From contig CAWEOT010000006.1 of the NCBI GenBank assembly GCA_963810775.1, positions 62,001-126,000 of the forward strand: a DNA stretch of 64,000 nt. Direction: 5' to 3'. Source of the stretch: DATBVX01 sp963810775. Lineage in GTDB: Bacteria; Pseudomonadota; Gammaproteobacteria; Steroidobacterales; Steroidobacteraceae. This document shows, piece by piece, positions 8,932-17,640 of the stretch. How positions within the stretch are numbered: position 1 is the first letter of the stretch; each line of letters opens with the position of its first letter. The notes beneath the pieces are model-generated. The model was not told the DNA's origin. It ran no database searches and worked only from the letters and a program-made list of their open reading frames with translations. Position numbers and translations under genes: made by a program.

Positions 8932-9576
8932 TCAGTTCGGTGACGCCGAGAGCAGTCGGGGAATGAGTTTCAGGTCCGCGACGAAGAGTCGATAGGCCGC
9001 GTCTCGCTCGCCATCGTCCGCGATTCGCAGGATCGCGGAGGGATGAATCGTTGCGAACACCTGCGGCGCCAGATCGCTCTTCACCAGCTGACCGCGCTGT
9101 ATCGATACCCTGAACTTACTTCCCAGTAATGCACCGGCAGCGGTGGCACCGAGGCAGACGATGACCTGCGGTTTCACGAGCTCAATCTCGCGTTCGAGCC
9201 ACTGATAGCAGGCCGCGATTTCCCGTTGCAACGGCTTCTTGTGCAGCCGACGCTTGCCGCGCAACAGCCACTTGAAATGCTTCACGACATTGGTCACGAA
9301 TACGCGGCGCCGGTCTACTCCCGCATCGATAAGCGCCCGATCGAGCAACTGGCCTGCCGGCCCGACGAATGGATGTCCCTGCACGTCCTCCTGGTCGCCC
9401 GGCTGTTCACCGATCAGCATGAGGCGCGCATTTGCGGGTCCCTCACCGAATACCGTCTGGGTGGCGTGCTGCCACAGCGCACAGGCTTTGCAGGAACGTG
9501 CGGCGTTCCTCAGGCGACGAAGCTTTTCTTCATCGCTTCTCGCCATTGCCGTCGCGTCCCTGCTGGGCATCAGCAA
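8932..9576 (-). CDS. udgX: UdgX-type uracil-DNA glycosylase (covalent uracil-DNA binder)
   Basis: Family 4-like uracil-DNA glycosylase fold of 214 aa. It has motif A GEQPGDQED at about 56-64, cysteines C29, C32, C123 and C141 suited to a 4Fe-4S cluster, and motif B IHPSAILR at about 177-184. The diagnostic part is the inserted loop RGKRRLHKKP, with H112. UdgX proteins differ from UDGb/family 4 by a KRRIH loop whose histidine attacks the abasic C1' and leaves the enzyme covalently attached. Here I is replaced by L. It lies between ppiD and tRNA-Asp with no obvious operon partner. Confidence 0.88.
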   Translation of the reverse strand: MLMPSRDATAMARSDEEKLRRLRNAARSCKACALWQHATQTVFGEGPANARLMLIGEQPGDQEDVQGHPFVGPAGQLLDRALIDAGVDRRRVFVTNVVKHFKWLLRGKRRLHKKPLQREIAACYQWLEREIELVKPQVIVCLGATAAGALLGSKFRVSIQRGQLVKSDLAPQVFATIHPSAILRIADDGERDAAYRLFVADLKLIPRLLSASPN

Positions 9577-9625
9577 GTTGACCGCGGCACGCGGAAGCAG
9601 TTCTCGCAGGTGGGCTTAGGAAGGT

Positions 9626-9702
9626 TGGCGGAGCGGACGGGACTCGAACCCGCGACCCCCGGCGTGACAGGCCGGTATTCTAACCAACTGAACTACCGCT
9701 CC
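9626..9702 (-). tRNA. tRNA-Asp (GTC)
   Basis: The reverse strand folds as a full cloverleaf. Acceptor GGAGCGG pairs with CCGCTCC, D-loop AGTTGGTTAGA, anticodon loop CTGTCAC with anticodon GTC, T-arm GCGGGTTCGAGTCCCGT, discriminator G, and an encoded CCA. It lies 4 bases downstream of tRNA-Val and is probably co-transcribed with it. Confidence 0.97.
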
Positions 9703-9706
9703 GATT

Positions 9707-9782
9707 TGGTGGGTGCTGAGGGGATCGAACCCCCGACCTTCGCCTTGTAAGGGCGACGCTCTCCCAGCTGAGCTAAGCACCC
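9707..9782 (-). tRNA. tRNA-Val (TAC)
   Basis: Cloverleaf on the reverse strand. Acceptor GGGTGCT pairs with AGCACCC, anticodon loop CTTACAA with anticodon TAC, T-arm GGGGGTTCGATCCCCTC, discriminator A, and an encoded CCA. It is the first gene of a Val-Asp tRNA pair. A good sigma-70 promoter lies 31 bases upstream. Confidence 0.97.
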
Positions 9783-9812
9783 GATTCAGCAGGCCAATCT
9801 GGGAGGGCGCGT

Positions 9813-9841
9813 AGTGTAAGGGGAGAGGCCGGGCCGTTCAA
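9813..9841 (-). promoter_or_regulatory. sigma-70 promoter of the tRNA-Val/Asp unit
   Basis: On the reverse strand, TTGAAC (9841-9836) is followed after exactly 17 bases by TACACT (9818-9813). A GC-rich discriminator, ACGCGCCC, then leads into tRNA-Val. That is the expected layout of a stringently controlled stable-RNA promoter. Its -35 box lies in the loop of the lon terminator-like hairpin. Confidence 0.6.
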
Positions 9842-9853
9842 CGATGCCCGGCC
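9827..9853 (-). terminator. terminator-like hairpin after lon
   Basis: Perfect 8-bp GC stem (ggccgggc at 9827-9834, gcccggcc at 9846-9853) with an 11-base loop, starting 8 bases after the lon stop on the reverse strand. The downstream run is pyrimidine-rich (TCTCCCCTT) rather than a clean U tract, so termination efficiency is uncertain. Confidence 0.45.
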
Positions 9854-9860
9854 CCGAGCT

Positions 9861-12308
9861 TCAGTGTGCCCGTTTCCCTGATCGTCGCGCGCGCTTGTCA
9901 CTGCCGGCGGCGACCAGGCGCGGCTTCTCTCCCTCGGCCGCTTCGGGTTCTGCGGCGACGACGGGTTGCGGCATGTTGCGCATTGCCACCTGCAACACCT
10001 CATCGATCCACTTCACCGGCTTGATCTGCAGCTTTTCCTTGATGTTGGCCGGAATCTCCACGAGGTCCTTGGTGTTCTCGTCCGGAATCAAAACGGTCGT
10101 GATGCCACCGCGATGCGCCGCCAGGAGCTTTTCCTTCAGCCCGCCAATCGGCAGCACTTCACCGCGCAGGGTGATTTCGCCGGTCATCGCCACATCCGAG
10201 CGGACCGGAATGCGCGTCAACGCCGACACCAGTGCGGTGCACATGCCGATGCCGGCGCTCGGGCCATCCTTTGGCGTAGCACCTTCCGGCACGTGAATGT
10301 GCACATCGTTCTTCTGGTAGAAGTCCTGATCGAGCCCGAGCACTTGCGCGCGGCTGCGAACCACGGTCATCGCCGCCTGGATCGACTCCTGCATGACCTC
10401 GCCGAGCTGGCCGGTGTGGATCAGCTTGCCCTTGCCCGCAACTACTGCGGCTTCGATCGTCAGCAGCTCGCCGCCCACTTCGGTCCACGCAAGCCCCGTG
10501 ACCTGCCCGATGTGATCGGCCTCCTCCGCCTTGCCGTAGCGGAAGCGGCGCACGCCGAGATACTTGTCGAGGCTGCGCGGCGTGACGTTGATCGCCTTGT
10601 CAGACGGCTTGATCAGCAGCTGCTTGACTGCCTTGCGGCAGATCTTGGAAATCTCACGCTCGAGATTGCGCACGCCCGCTTCACGCGAGTAGTAGCGGAT
10701 CATGTCGAGGATCGAGCCGTCGGAAACCTTGAGCTCCGAGGGCTTGAGTCCGTTGTTCTTGATCTGCTTCGGCAGCAGGTAGCGGCGCGCAATGTTGAGC
10801 TTCTCGTCTTCCGTGTAGCCGGGAATGCGTATCACTTCCATGCGATCGAGGAGCGGCGGCGGAATGTTGAGGCTGTTCGCCGTGCACACGAACATTACCT
10901 GCGAGAGATCGAAATCGACTTCCAGGTAATGGTCGTTGAACGAGGAGTTCTGCTCCGGGTCGAGCACCTCGAGCAGCGCCGAAGACGGATCGCCGCGGAA
11001 GTCCATCGCCATCTTGTCGACTTCATCCAGCAGGAAAAGCGGGTTGTGAACCGACGCTTTCGCCATGTTCTGGATGATCTTGCCGGGCATGGAGCCGATG
11101 TAGGTGCGCCGATGACCGCGGATTTCCGCTTCATCACGCACGCCGCCCAATGACATGCGCACGAATTTGCGATTGGTTGCACGCGCGATGCTCTGGCCAA
11201 GGGAAGTCTTGCCGACACCCGGGGGGCCGACGAGACACAGAATCGGGCCCTTGAGCGTATTCACGCGCTGTTGAACAGCTAGGTACTCGACGATGCGCTC
11301 TTTGACCTTCTCGAGCCCATAGTGATCTTCGTCCAGCACCTTCTCGGCGCGCACAATGTCCTTGTGCACCTTGGTGCGCTTCTTCCACGGCACCTTTACC
11401 AGCCAGTCGACGTAGTTGCGCACCACGGTGGCTTCCGCCGACATCGGTGACATGAGCTTGAGCTTGTTGAGCTCAGCGGTGGCCTTGTCGCGCGCTTCCT
11501 TGCTCATGCCGGCCTTGGCAATCTTCTGTTCGAGCTCGGCCAGCTCGTTCGGGCTGTCCTCCATCTCGCCCAGTTCCTTCTGGATCGCCTTCATCTGCTC
11601 GTTGAGGTAGTACTCGCGCTGGCTCTTCTCCATCTGCTGCTTGACGCGGCCGCGGATGCGCTTCTCGATCTGCAGCACGTCCATTTCGCCTTCGATGACT
11701 GCGAGCAGGTGCTCCAGGCGCTTGCGCACGTCCTGGATCTCGAGCACCTTCTGCTTCTCGCCGAGCTTCAGCGACATATGAGCCGCAACGGTGTCGCCGA
11801 GACGTCCAGGCTGCTCAATGCCGGCGAGCGAGGTGAGGATTTCTGGCGGCACTTTCTTGTTGAGCTTCACGTACTGCTCAAACTGCGAAATCACCGAACG
11901 CGTCAGCACGTCCATCTCGCGCTCGTCGTACTGCTCCATGTCGGGGAGCGCGGTGATCTCGGAGGCGAACATTTCGCCCGAGTACAGCTTGTCGATCCGC
12001 GTGCGCTCGACACCCTCCACCAGTACCTTGACTGTGCCATCCGGGAGCTTGAGCAGTTGCAGAATCGTCGCGACCGTGCCGATTCGATACAGGTCGTCTG
12101 CCTTCGGATCATCGACATCGGCCTGTTTCTGCGCGATGAGCACGATGCGCTTGTCGGCCTTCATCGCCAGATCCAGCGCCAGGATTGATTTCTCCCGCCC
12201 GACGAACAGCGGGATCACCATGTGCGGGTAGACGACCACATCGCGCAGCGGCAGCACCGGCACGACGTTCTCCGGGGGTTTCTCGATCTCGGTGTCTTCG
12301 GTAGTCAC
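9861..12308 (-). CDS. lon: ATP-dependent Lon protease
   Basis: Cytoplasmic AAA+ serine protease for damaged and regulatory proteins, 815 aa. It has the LON substrate-binding domain at about 10-205 (PVLPLRDVVVYPHMVIPLFVG), then a coiled helical region. The AAA+ domain has Walker A GPPGVGKTSLG and Walker B NPLFLLDEVDKM. The C-terminal protease domain carries the catalytic Ser in PKDGPSAGIGM and the Lys in LPIGGLKEKLLAA. It sits downstream of clpX with a 141-base gap that contains a heat-shock-like promoter. The C-terminal tail past about 785 is basic and unusual. Confidence 0.97.
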   Translation of the reverse strand: MTTEDTEIEKPPENVVPVLPLRDVVVYPHMVIPLFVGREKSILALDLAMKADKRIVLIAQKQADVDDPKADDLYRIGTVATILQLLKLPDGTVKVLVEGVERTRIDKLYSGEMFASEITALPDMEQYDEREMDVLTRSVISQFEQYVKLNKKVPPEILTSLAGIEQPGRLGDTVAAHMSLKLGEKQKVLEIQDVRKRLEHLLAVIEGEMDVLQIEKRIRGRVKQQMEKSQREYYLNEQMKAIQKELGEMEDSPNELAELEQKIAKAGMSKEARDKATAELNKLKLMSPMSAEATVVRNYVDWLVKVPWKKRTKVHKDIVRAEKVLDEDHYGLEKVKERIVEYLAVQQRVNTLKGPILCLVGPPGVGKTSLGQSIARATNRKFVRMSLGGVRDEAEIRGHRRTYIGSMPGKIIQNMAKASVHNPLFLLDEVDKMAMDFRGDPSSALLEVLDPEQNSSFNDHYLEVDFDLSQVMFVCTANSLNIPPPLLDRMEVIRIPGYTEDEKLNIARRYLLPKQIKNNGLKPSELKVSDGSILDMIRYYSREAGVRNLEREISKICRKAVKQLLIKPSDKAINVTPRSLDKYLGVRRFRYGKAEEADHIGQVTGLAWTEVGGELLTIEAAVVAGKGKLIHTGQLGEVMQESIQAAMTVVRSRAQVLGLDQDFYQKNDVHIHVPEGATPKDGPSAGIGMCTALVSALTRIPVRSDVAMTGEITLRGEVLPIGGLKEKLLAAHRGGITTVLIPDENTKDLVEIPANIKEKLQIKPVKWIDEVLQVAMRNMPQPVVAAEPEAAEGEKPRLVAAGSDKRARRSGKRAH

Positions 12309-12384
12309 GATGTCAATCCTTGGAGCCGCGGCGGCGCTTGCGGCCTGCTGAGTTCAGCCGGAGAAAGGGGAAAGCTGAGGCGGA

Positions 12385-12413
12385 CAGTGGGGGTTCGCGC
12401 ACTGCTTTTCAAC
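12385..12413 (-). promoter_or_regulatory. sigma-32-like heat-shock promoter upstream of lon
   Basis: On the reverse strand, GTTGAAA (12413-12407) is followed after 13 bases by CCCCCACTG (12393-12385). This is close to the heat-shock consensus (CTTGAAA, 13-15 bases, CCCCATNT). It lies 76 bases upstream of the lon ATG, which suits an independent heat-shock start for lon within the clpP-clpX-lon run. Matched by eye only. Confidence 0.5.
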
Positions 12414-12449
12414 CGGGCAGCGCGCAAGGTCTCAGGAACGGTGCCAGGC

Positions 12450-13769
<1,320 letters not shown>

Positions 13770-13834
13770 CCGCGGTCCTGGTGTCAGTATGACCCTTTAA
13801 AAATCATGCGCTTACGCACGAACGGTTGCGCAAA

Positions 13835-13864
13835 CTTATAGCACGCGGGCTGCCTCGAACGCAA
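13835..13864 (-). promoter_or_regulatory. candidate sigma-70 promoter for clpX
   Basis: In the clpP-clpX gap, the reverse strand reads TTGCGT (13864-13859), 18 bases, then TATAAG (13840-13835). This is 66 bases upstream of the clpX ATG. The match is reasonable and implies clpX can be transcribed separately from clpP. Matched by eye only. Confidence 0.4.
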
Positions 13865-13902
13865 AACTCGGGAAAGCCCTGAGTCCGGATATAAGACTCC
13901 GT

Positions 13903-14541
13903 TCAAGTCTTGGCCACCGCCTCCATCGGCAGGTCACCCCGTGTCTCGAGAACGTGGTCGATGATCCCATACTTCACGGCCAACTCACCGCCCATGAAAT
14001 TGTCCCGGTCGGTGTCAAGTTTGATCTTGTCGATTGGCTGGCCGGTATGACGGGCGAGAATGCTGTTCAGCCGATCTCGGGTCTCGAGGACCTCGCGGGC
14101 ATGAATGTCGATGTCGGACGCCTGGCCCTGAAAGCCCGCCAGCGGCTGGTGAATCATCACTCGTGAATGGGGCAGCGCGTAGCGCTTGCCCTTCTCCCCG
14201 CCAGCGAGCAGGACCGCGCCCATGCTGGCCGCTTGGCCAACACAGATCGTGCTCACCGCCGGCCGGATGAACTGCATCGTGTCGTAGATCGCAAGACCCG
14301 CGCTCACGACACCGCCCGGGCTATTGATGTAGAGCGCGACGTCCTTTTCAGGATTCTCGGATTCCAGGAACAGCAGCTGCGCGACCACGAGATTGGCCGT
14401 GTAGTCCTCGATCTGGCCGACGATGAAGATCACGCGCTCCTTGAGCAGGCGCGAGTAAATGTCATATGCCCTTTCTCCGCGGGCCGTCTGTTCGACGACC
14501 ATCGGGACCAGGTTCAGCGCGCGGATGTTGGGTGTAGTCAT
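13903..14541 (-). CDS. clpP: ATP-dependent Clp protease proteolytic subunit
   Basis: Tetradecameric serine protease chamber, 212 aa. Catalytic triad: S106 in VGQAASMGAV, H131 in RVMIHQPLAGF, and D180 in DTDRDNFM. The N-terminal propeptide, about 14 residues before MVVEQTARGERAYDIYSRL, is typical. It lies 56 bases downstream of tig and upstream of clpX, the standard gammaproteobacterial order. Confidence 0.97.
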   Translation of the reverse strand: MTTPNIRALNLVPMVVEQTARGERAYDIYSRLLKERVIFIVGQIEDYTANLVVAQLLFLESENPEKDVALYINSPGGVVSAGLAIYDTMQFIRPAVSTICVGQAASMGAVLLAGGEKGKRYALPHSRVMIHQPLAGFQGQASDIDIHAREVLETRDRLNSILARHTGQPIDKIKLDTDRDNFMGGELAVKYGIIDHVLETRGDLPMEAVAKT

Positions 14542-14597
14542 GGTTCAGTTATGGGTTCCGGTGGATGCTAAGACAAGGGTTACAGCTGTTCGTTGGC

Positions 14598-15893
14598 TCA
14601 GGTCCCGAAATTCATGACGGCCTTGAAGTTCGTCGGCTGATCCGTGGTCTTGACGCGACCAAGCAACCAGTCCACGACCTGGTCTTCGAGCACCAGCATC
14701 TCGACCTGTTGCATCGCTTCGCGGTTCTGGCGATAGACGTTAAGCGCTTCTTGCGGGTCCTTATATGTAGAGACAACATCCTCGAGCCGGGCGCCAACCT
14801 TTGCCTGATCCAGCTCGATTTTCTCGGTCTTGATGATCTCGTTGATCAGCAGTCCCAGGGCTACACGCCGACGGGCGGGTTCGACGAAGGGCTCACGCGC
14901 CGGTATCTGCGCGGCATCGCGCACCCCCATACGACGGGCCGTGTCGAGCTGCATTTCGCGAACCTGCGATTCGACCAGCGCGGCCGGTAATTCGATCGGA
15001 TTGGCGGCTACCAGCCGCTCGAGCACTTGCGATTTCAGGCGCATCCGCACGTTCTGCTCGAGCTCGCGACGCATGTTCTCGCTCACTTCCTCGCGCAGCT
15101 TCGCAATCCCACCCTCGGCAACGCCGTACGCAGCACAGAATTGCTCATCGAGCGGCGGCAGCTCGGGTTCCTCGACCTTCTTCACATCGACCCCGAACTG
15201 CGCGGTTTTGCCCGCGATCGCCTTGGAGTGATAGTCATCGGGAAAGCGCACGCTGATGGAGGCCTGCGAGCTGGCGTCTCTGCCGATGAGCCCGGCTTCG
15301 AACTCCGGCAGCATGCGTCCTTCACCCAGCACGATGGCGACATCTTCACCCTTGCCGCCATCGAACGGCGTGCCGTCAATCGTGCCAGTAAAGTCGATCG
15401 TCACCCGGTCGCCCGTACGCGAGCTGCGCTCCGCCGCTTTCCAGTTCGGGCGCTGCTTGCGCAGGCTTTCGATCATCGCATCGACGTCTTCGTCGGTGAC
15501 GTTCGCCACTGGACGTTCGATGCTGATGCCGTCGAGCCCCTTGATCGTGACTTCCGGAAAGACTTCGAAGATCGCCGTGTACTTGAGATCCTGGCCCTCG
15601 CCGACACTGATGGGCTCGATGCGCGGCCCACCCGCGGGGTTCAGTTTCCGCTCGGTCACCGCTTCGGTGAAACTCGACTGCAGGAGCTCGCTCACGACCT
15701 CACGGTGAATCTGGCTGCCGAATTGCTGCCGTATGACCTTGAGCGGTGCCTTGCCCGGGCGAAAGCCCTTAAGGCGTGCGGTGCGGCTTACGGTCCGCAG
15801 CCGTTCATCGACCGCCTTTTCGATCCTGGACGCCGGAACGGCGACTTCCATGCGTCGCTCGAGCGCTCCTGTCGACTGAACTGAAACCATCAT
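14598..15893 (-). CDS. tig: trigger factor, ribosome-associated chaperone
   Basis: 431 aa (E. coli 432). The N-terminal ribosome-binding domain has the signature LKGFRPGKAPLKVIRQQFG (the GFRxGKxP loop contacts L23). The FKBP-type isomerase domain at about 150-240 contains GDRVTIDFTGTIDG and FPDDYHSKAIAGK. The C-terminal helical cradle spans about 250-420. The start could be M1 or M2 of MMVSVQSTG. First gene of the tig-clpP-clpX-lon run. Confidence 0.96.
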   Translation of the reverse strand: MMVSVQSTGALERRMEVAVPASRIEKAVDERLRTVSRTARLKGFRPGKAPLKVIRQQFGSQIHREVVSELLQSSFTEAVTERKLNPAGGPRIEPISVGEGQDLKYTAIFEVFPEVTIKGLDGISIERPVANVTDEDVDAMIESLRKQRPNWKAAERSSRTGDRVTIDFTGTIDGTPFDGGKGEDVAIVLGEGRMLPEFEAGLIGRDASSQASISVRFPDDYHSKAIAGKTAQFGVDVKKVEEPELPPLDEQFCAAYGVAEGGIAKLREEVSENMRRELEQNVRMRLKSQVLERLVAANPIELPAALVESQVREMQLDTARRMGVRDAAQIPAREPFVEPARRRVALGLLINEIIKTEKIELDQAKVGARLEDVVSTYKDPQEALNVYRQNREAMQQVEMLVLEDQVVDWLLGRVKTTDQPTNFKAVMNFGT

Positions 15894-15968
15894 CGCTCCC
15901 GAACCTCAGGTATTTGACAGATCGCCGCAGTCACTCAAGGGGCTCTCTTGAGGGAGTTGCTGGCAGAC

Positions 15969-16053
15969 TGGTGCGAAAGGAGAGACTCGAACTCTCACGG
16001 GTTACCCCACCGGCTCCTAAGGCCGGCGCGTCTACCAGTTCCGCCACTTTCGC
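15969..16053 (-). tRNA. tRNA-Leu (TAG)
   Basis: Class II tRNA with a long variable arm. Acceptor GCGAAAG pairs with CTTTCGC, D-arm GGCGGAACTGGTAGACGC, anticodon loop CTTAGGA with anticodon TAG, and T-arm GAGAGTTCGAGTCTCTC. CCA is encoded. It lies 75 bases upstream of tig on the same strand. Confidence 0.96.
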
Positions 16054-16090
16054 CCGCGAATCACTCCAGCCGTGCGAAATTCAGGGCGGG

Positions 16091-16096
16091 ATTATA
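16091..16096 (-). promoter_or_regulatory. -10 element of the tRNA-Leu promoter
   Basis: A perfect TATAAT on the reverse strand, 38 bases before tRNA-Leu, is followed by a GC-only discriminator (CCCGCCC) typical of stable-RNA promoters. No good -35 hexamer is seen 17 bases further upstream. Confidence 0.45.
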
Positions 16097-16254
16097 GCCG
16101 AGGCGGTCTATGATCGTCGGGCAGCAGGCCGGAGGCCCTGGCCGAGAGTCCAGGCCTCTTGCTCCCGTATGCACCAAAGTACTAGTTCCGCGCATGAAAG
16201 CGGGCTGTAGTATTCTCGCTAGCTCGCACTGGTAGGTCTCAAAGGGGAATCAAT

Positions 16255-16722
16255 ATGAAAGCATGTGGGAAGGTGGTTGTGCTGGCATTGGCAGCGATTC
16301 CGTTCGTGGCGTTCTCCGCCGACGAACCCAAAGAGGAGGCGCTCAGTTGCGTCAAGGATGTCAATTACAGCCACGAGTTTATGGAGCGCTATCCGAATGC
16401 GGCGCCAGCGTGCCGCGAAGTCGTTGTAAAGGATGGCCAGAAGTGGGTGCATTTCATAACCAAGGTCAAGAGCGTGAAGAAGGGCCAGATCACGGTGGAC
16501 GTCCTGAATGTGCGTGGCGACTCACTCCAGGCGGTCACTATCGCTCCTGCGGCAGACGCCAAATTGAAAGTGGGCGGCAAGGACACGAAGTATTCGTCCC
16601 TGCGTCCGGGTGACACACTCGACTTGTGGATGCCCGAGAGTCGACTCGGGTTCTACTCCGAGCCCGGCGCGGCCGAAGTGTCGGAGCTTCCCATCGTCGG
16701 CAGGGAAAACCCAAAGGAATAG
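16255..16722 (+). CDS. small secreted protein of unknown function
   Basis: 155 aa. A signal peptide is clear: MKACGK, then VVVLALAAIPFVAF, with likely cleavage after FSA. The mature protein is charged, with two cysteines early on (SCVKDVNYSH and APACREVVV) that could form a disulfide in the periplasm. The rest reads like a beta-rich small domain (WVHFITKVKSVKKGQITVDVL, YSSLRPGDTLDLWMP). I recognise no family. A good AAAGGGG ribosome-binding site lies 7 bases before ATG. It stands alone, and a strong hairpin follows 14 bases after its stop. Confidence 0.75.
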   Translation: MKACGKVVVLALAAIPFVAFSADEPKEEALSCVKDVNYSHEFMERYPNAAPACREVVVKDGQKWVHFITKVKSVKKGQITVDVLNVRGDSLQAVTIAPAADAKLKVGGKDTKYSSLRPGDTLDLWMPESRLGFYSEPGAAEVSELPIVGRENPKE

Positions 16723-17035
16723 CGCTGCCGTTCTTGTGATTCCCGGCGCGGCGCGCGTATCGCGCCGCGCCGGGAATCAATCGAGTTCTCTCGGGTCCGC
16801 TCCGGCGCGGCCGAGATCCCAAACGCGGGATCTTGATCCCCTGCGCCATCTGCCCCCAGCGCGGAAAATCTGTTACTTCGGCGGTGACACCGTTAGCATT
16901 GGCGGCCGGCGGGGGACCACGTCGCCGCCGGGGGGTCGCAAACAACCAATAGAAGGCAACGGCCCCAGCTTCTGACCATTCGAGGTTTCCTTAGAAGCAC
17001 AAATATCTCTCCTAAAAAATCCGGGAGGTCACGTC
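16723..17035. other. 313-base gene-free stretch between the secreted protein and the DUF1097 gene
   Basis: It holds the 43-base hairpin at 16737-16779. After that comes GC-rich sequence with no convincing reading frame, then an AT-richer leader (about 16981-17030) with a GGGAGG ribosome-binding site for the next gene. No RNA gene or promoter could be assigned with confidence. Confidence 0.6.
16737..16779. repeat. perfect 19-bp inverted repeat with 5-base loop
   Basis: The left arm (16737-16755, tgattcccggcgcggcgcg) and right arm (16761-16779) are exact reverse complements around cgtat. It could act as a terminator for the preceding gene, but no T-run follows on either strand. Its length, perfection and symmetric tgattccc ends resemble a dispersed palindromic element. 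I saw no second copy in this window. Confidence 0.7.
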
Positions 17036-17581
17036 ATGCCAGCACTATTCGCGTTGTCCCTGAGCATCGCTGTCCTGGGAGCAATCTGGGCCTACCTGGC
17101 CCTCGGTCCGCTGAGCCCCTTGCTCGTGTGGGCCGGATTCATCGCCTGGGGCTGCTTCTTTCATAGTGGCGGAGACACCAAGGCGCTCGTGAAGACGATC
17201 TGTGGTAACGCCTACGGCGCTCTCATCGCATGGATTGCATTGCTGCTGATCTTCAAAGCGGGCGTTGGCGGCGCCGGAACGGCTGCGATCGCAGGCGTCG
17301 TTGGAGTGACCGTTTTCTTTCTGGTGATCGTCGCCTCTATCCAGCCGCTTTCTGTGGTTCCGGCGAACGTCTATGGCTACGCCGCCACGGTCGCCTATTC
17401 GCTTCATCAGGCATCGGCAGCGGGCGCTTCGCCCGACGAGCGCGGTACCGGGCCCCTTCAGAATCTGACGACTGCAGGCCTCGAGAATCCCCTCGTGCTG
17501 CTAATCGTCTCCATGGCGATCGGTGCACTCTTCGGGCTGCTGTCCGGGAAGCTCGCGGGGGCGCTCACAAAAAAGACGTGA
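17036..17581 (+). CDS. DUF1097 family inner-membrane protein
   Basis: 181 aa, nearly all hydrophobic, with about five or six transmembrane segments (LFALSLSIAVLGAIWAYLAL, LIAWIALLLIFKAGVG, AIAGVVGVTVFFLVIVAS, LVLLIVSMAIGALFGLLSG). The conserved WAGFIAWGCFFHSGGD segment after helix 2 is the signature I associate with DUF1097 (E. coli YcdZ). Function unknown. GGGAGG ribosome-binding site 6 bases from ATG. It precedes the FAD oxidoreductase by 59 bases and may belong to the same transcription unit. Confidence 0.75.
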   Translation: MPALFALSLSIAVLGAIWAYLALGPLSPLLVWAGFIAWGCFFHSGGDTKALVKTICGNAYGALIAWIALLLIFKAGVGGAGTAAIAGVVGVTVFFLVIVASIQPLSVVPANVYGYAATVAYSLHQASAAGASPDERGTGPLQNLTTAGLENPLVLLIVSMAIGALFGLLSGKLAGALTKKT

Positions 17582-17640
17582 TCTAAAGCGCAACCGGCAC
17601 GGGGTGGGCGGCACGGCCGCTCACCCCGACCGTACGCATC

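Noticed and set aside
14542..14597. Sigma-32 promoter for clpP (CTTGTCT...CCCATAAC)
   Set aside because: The -35 half matches poorly and the start site would fall almost on the clpP ATG.
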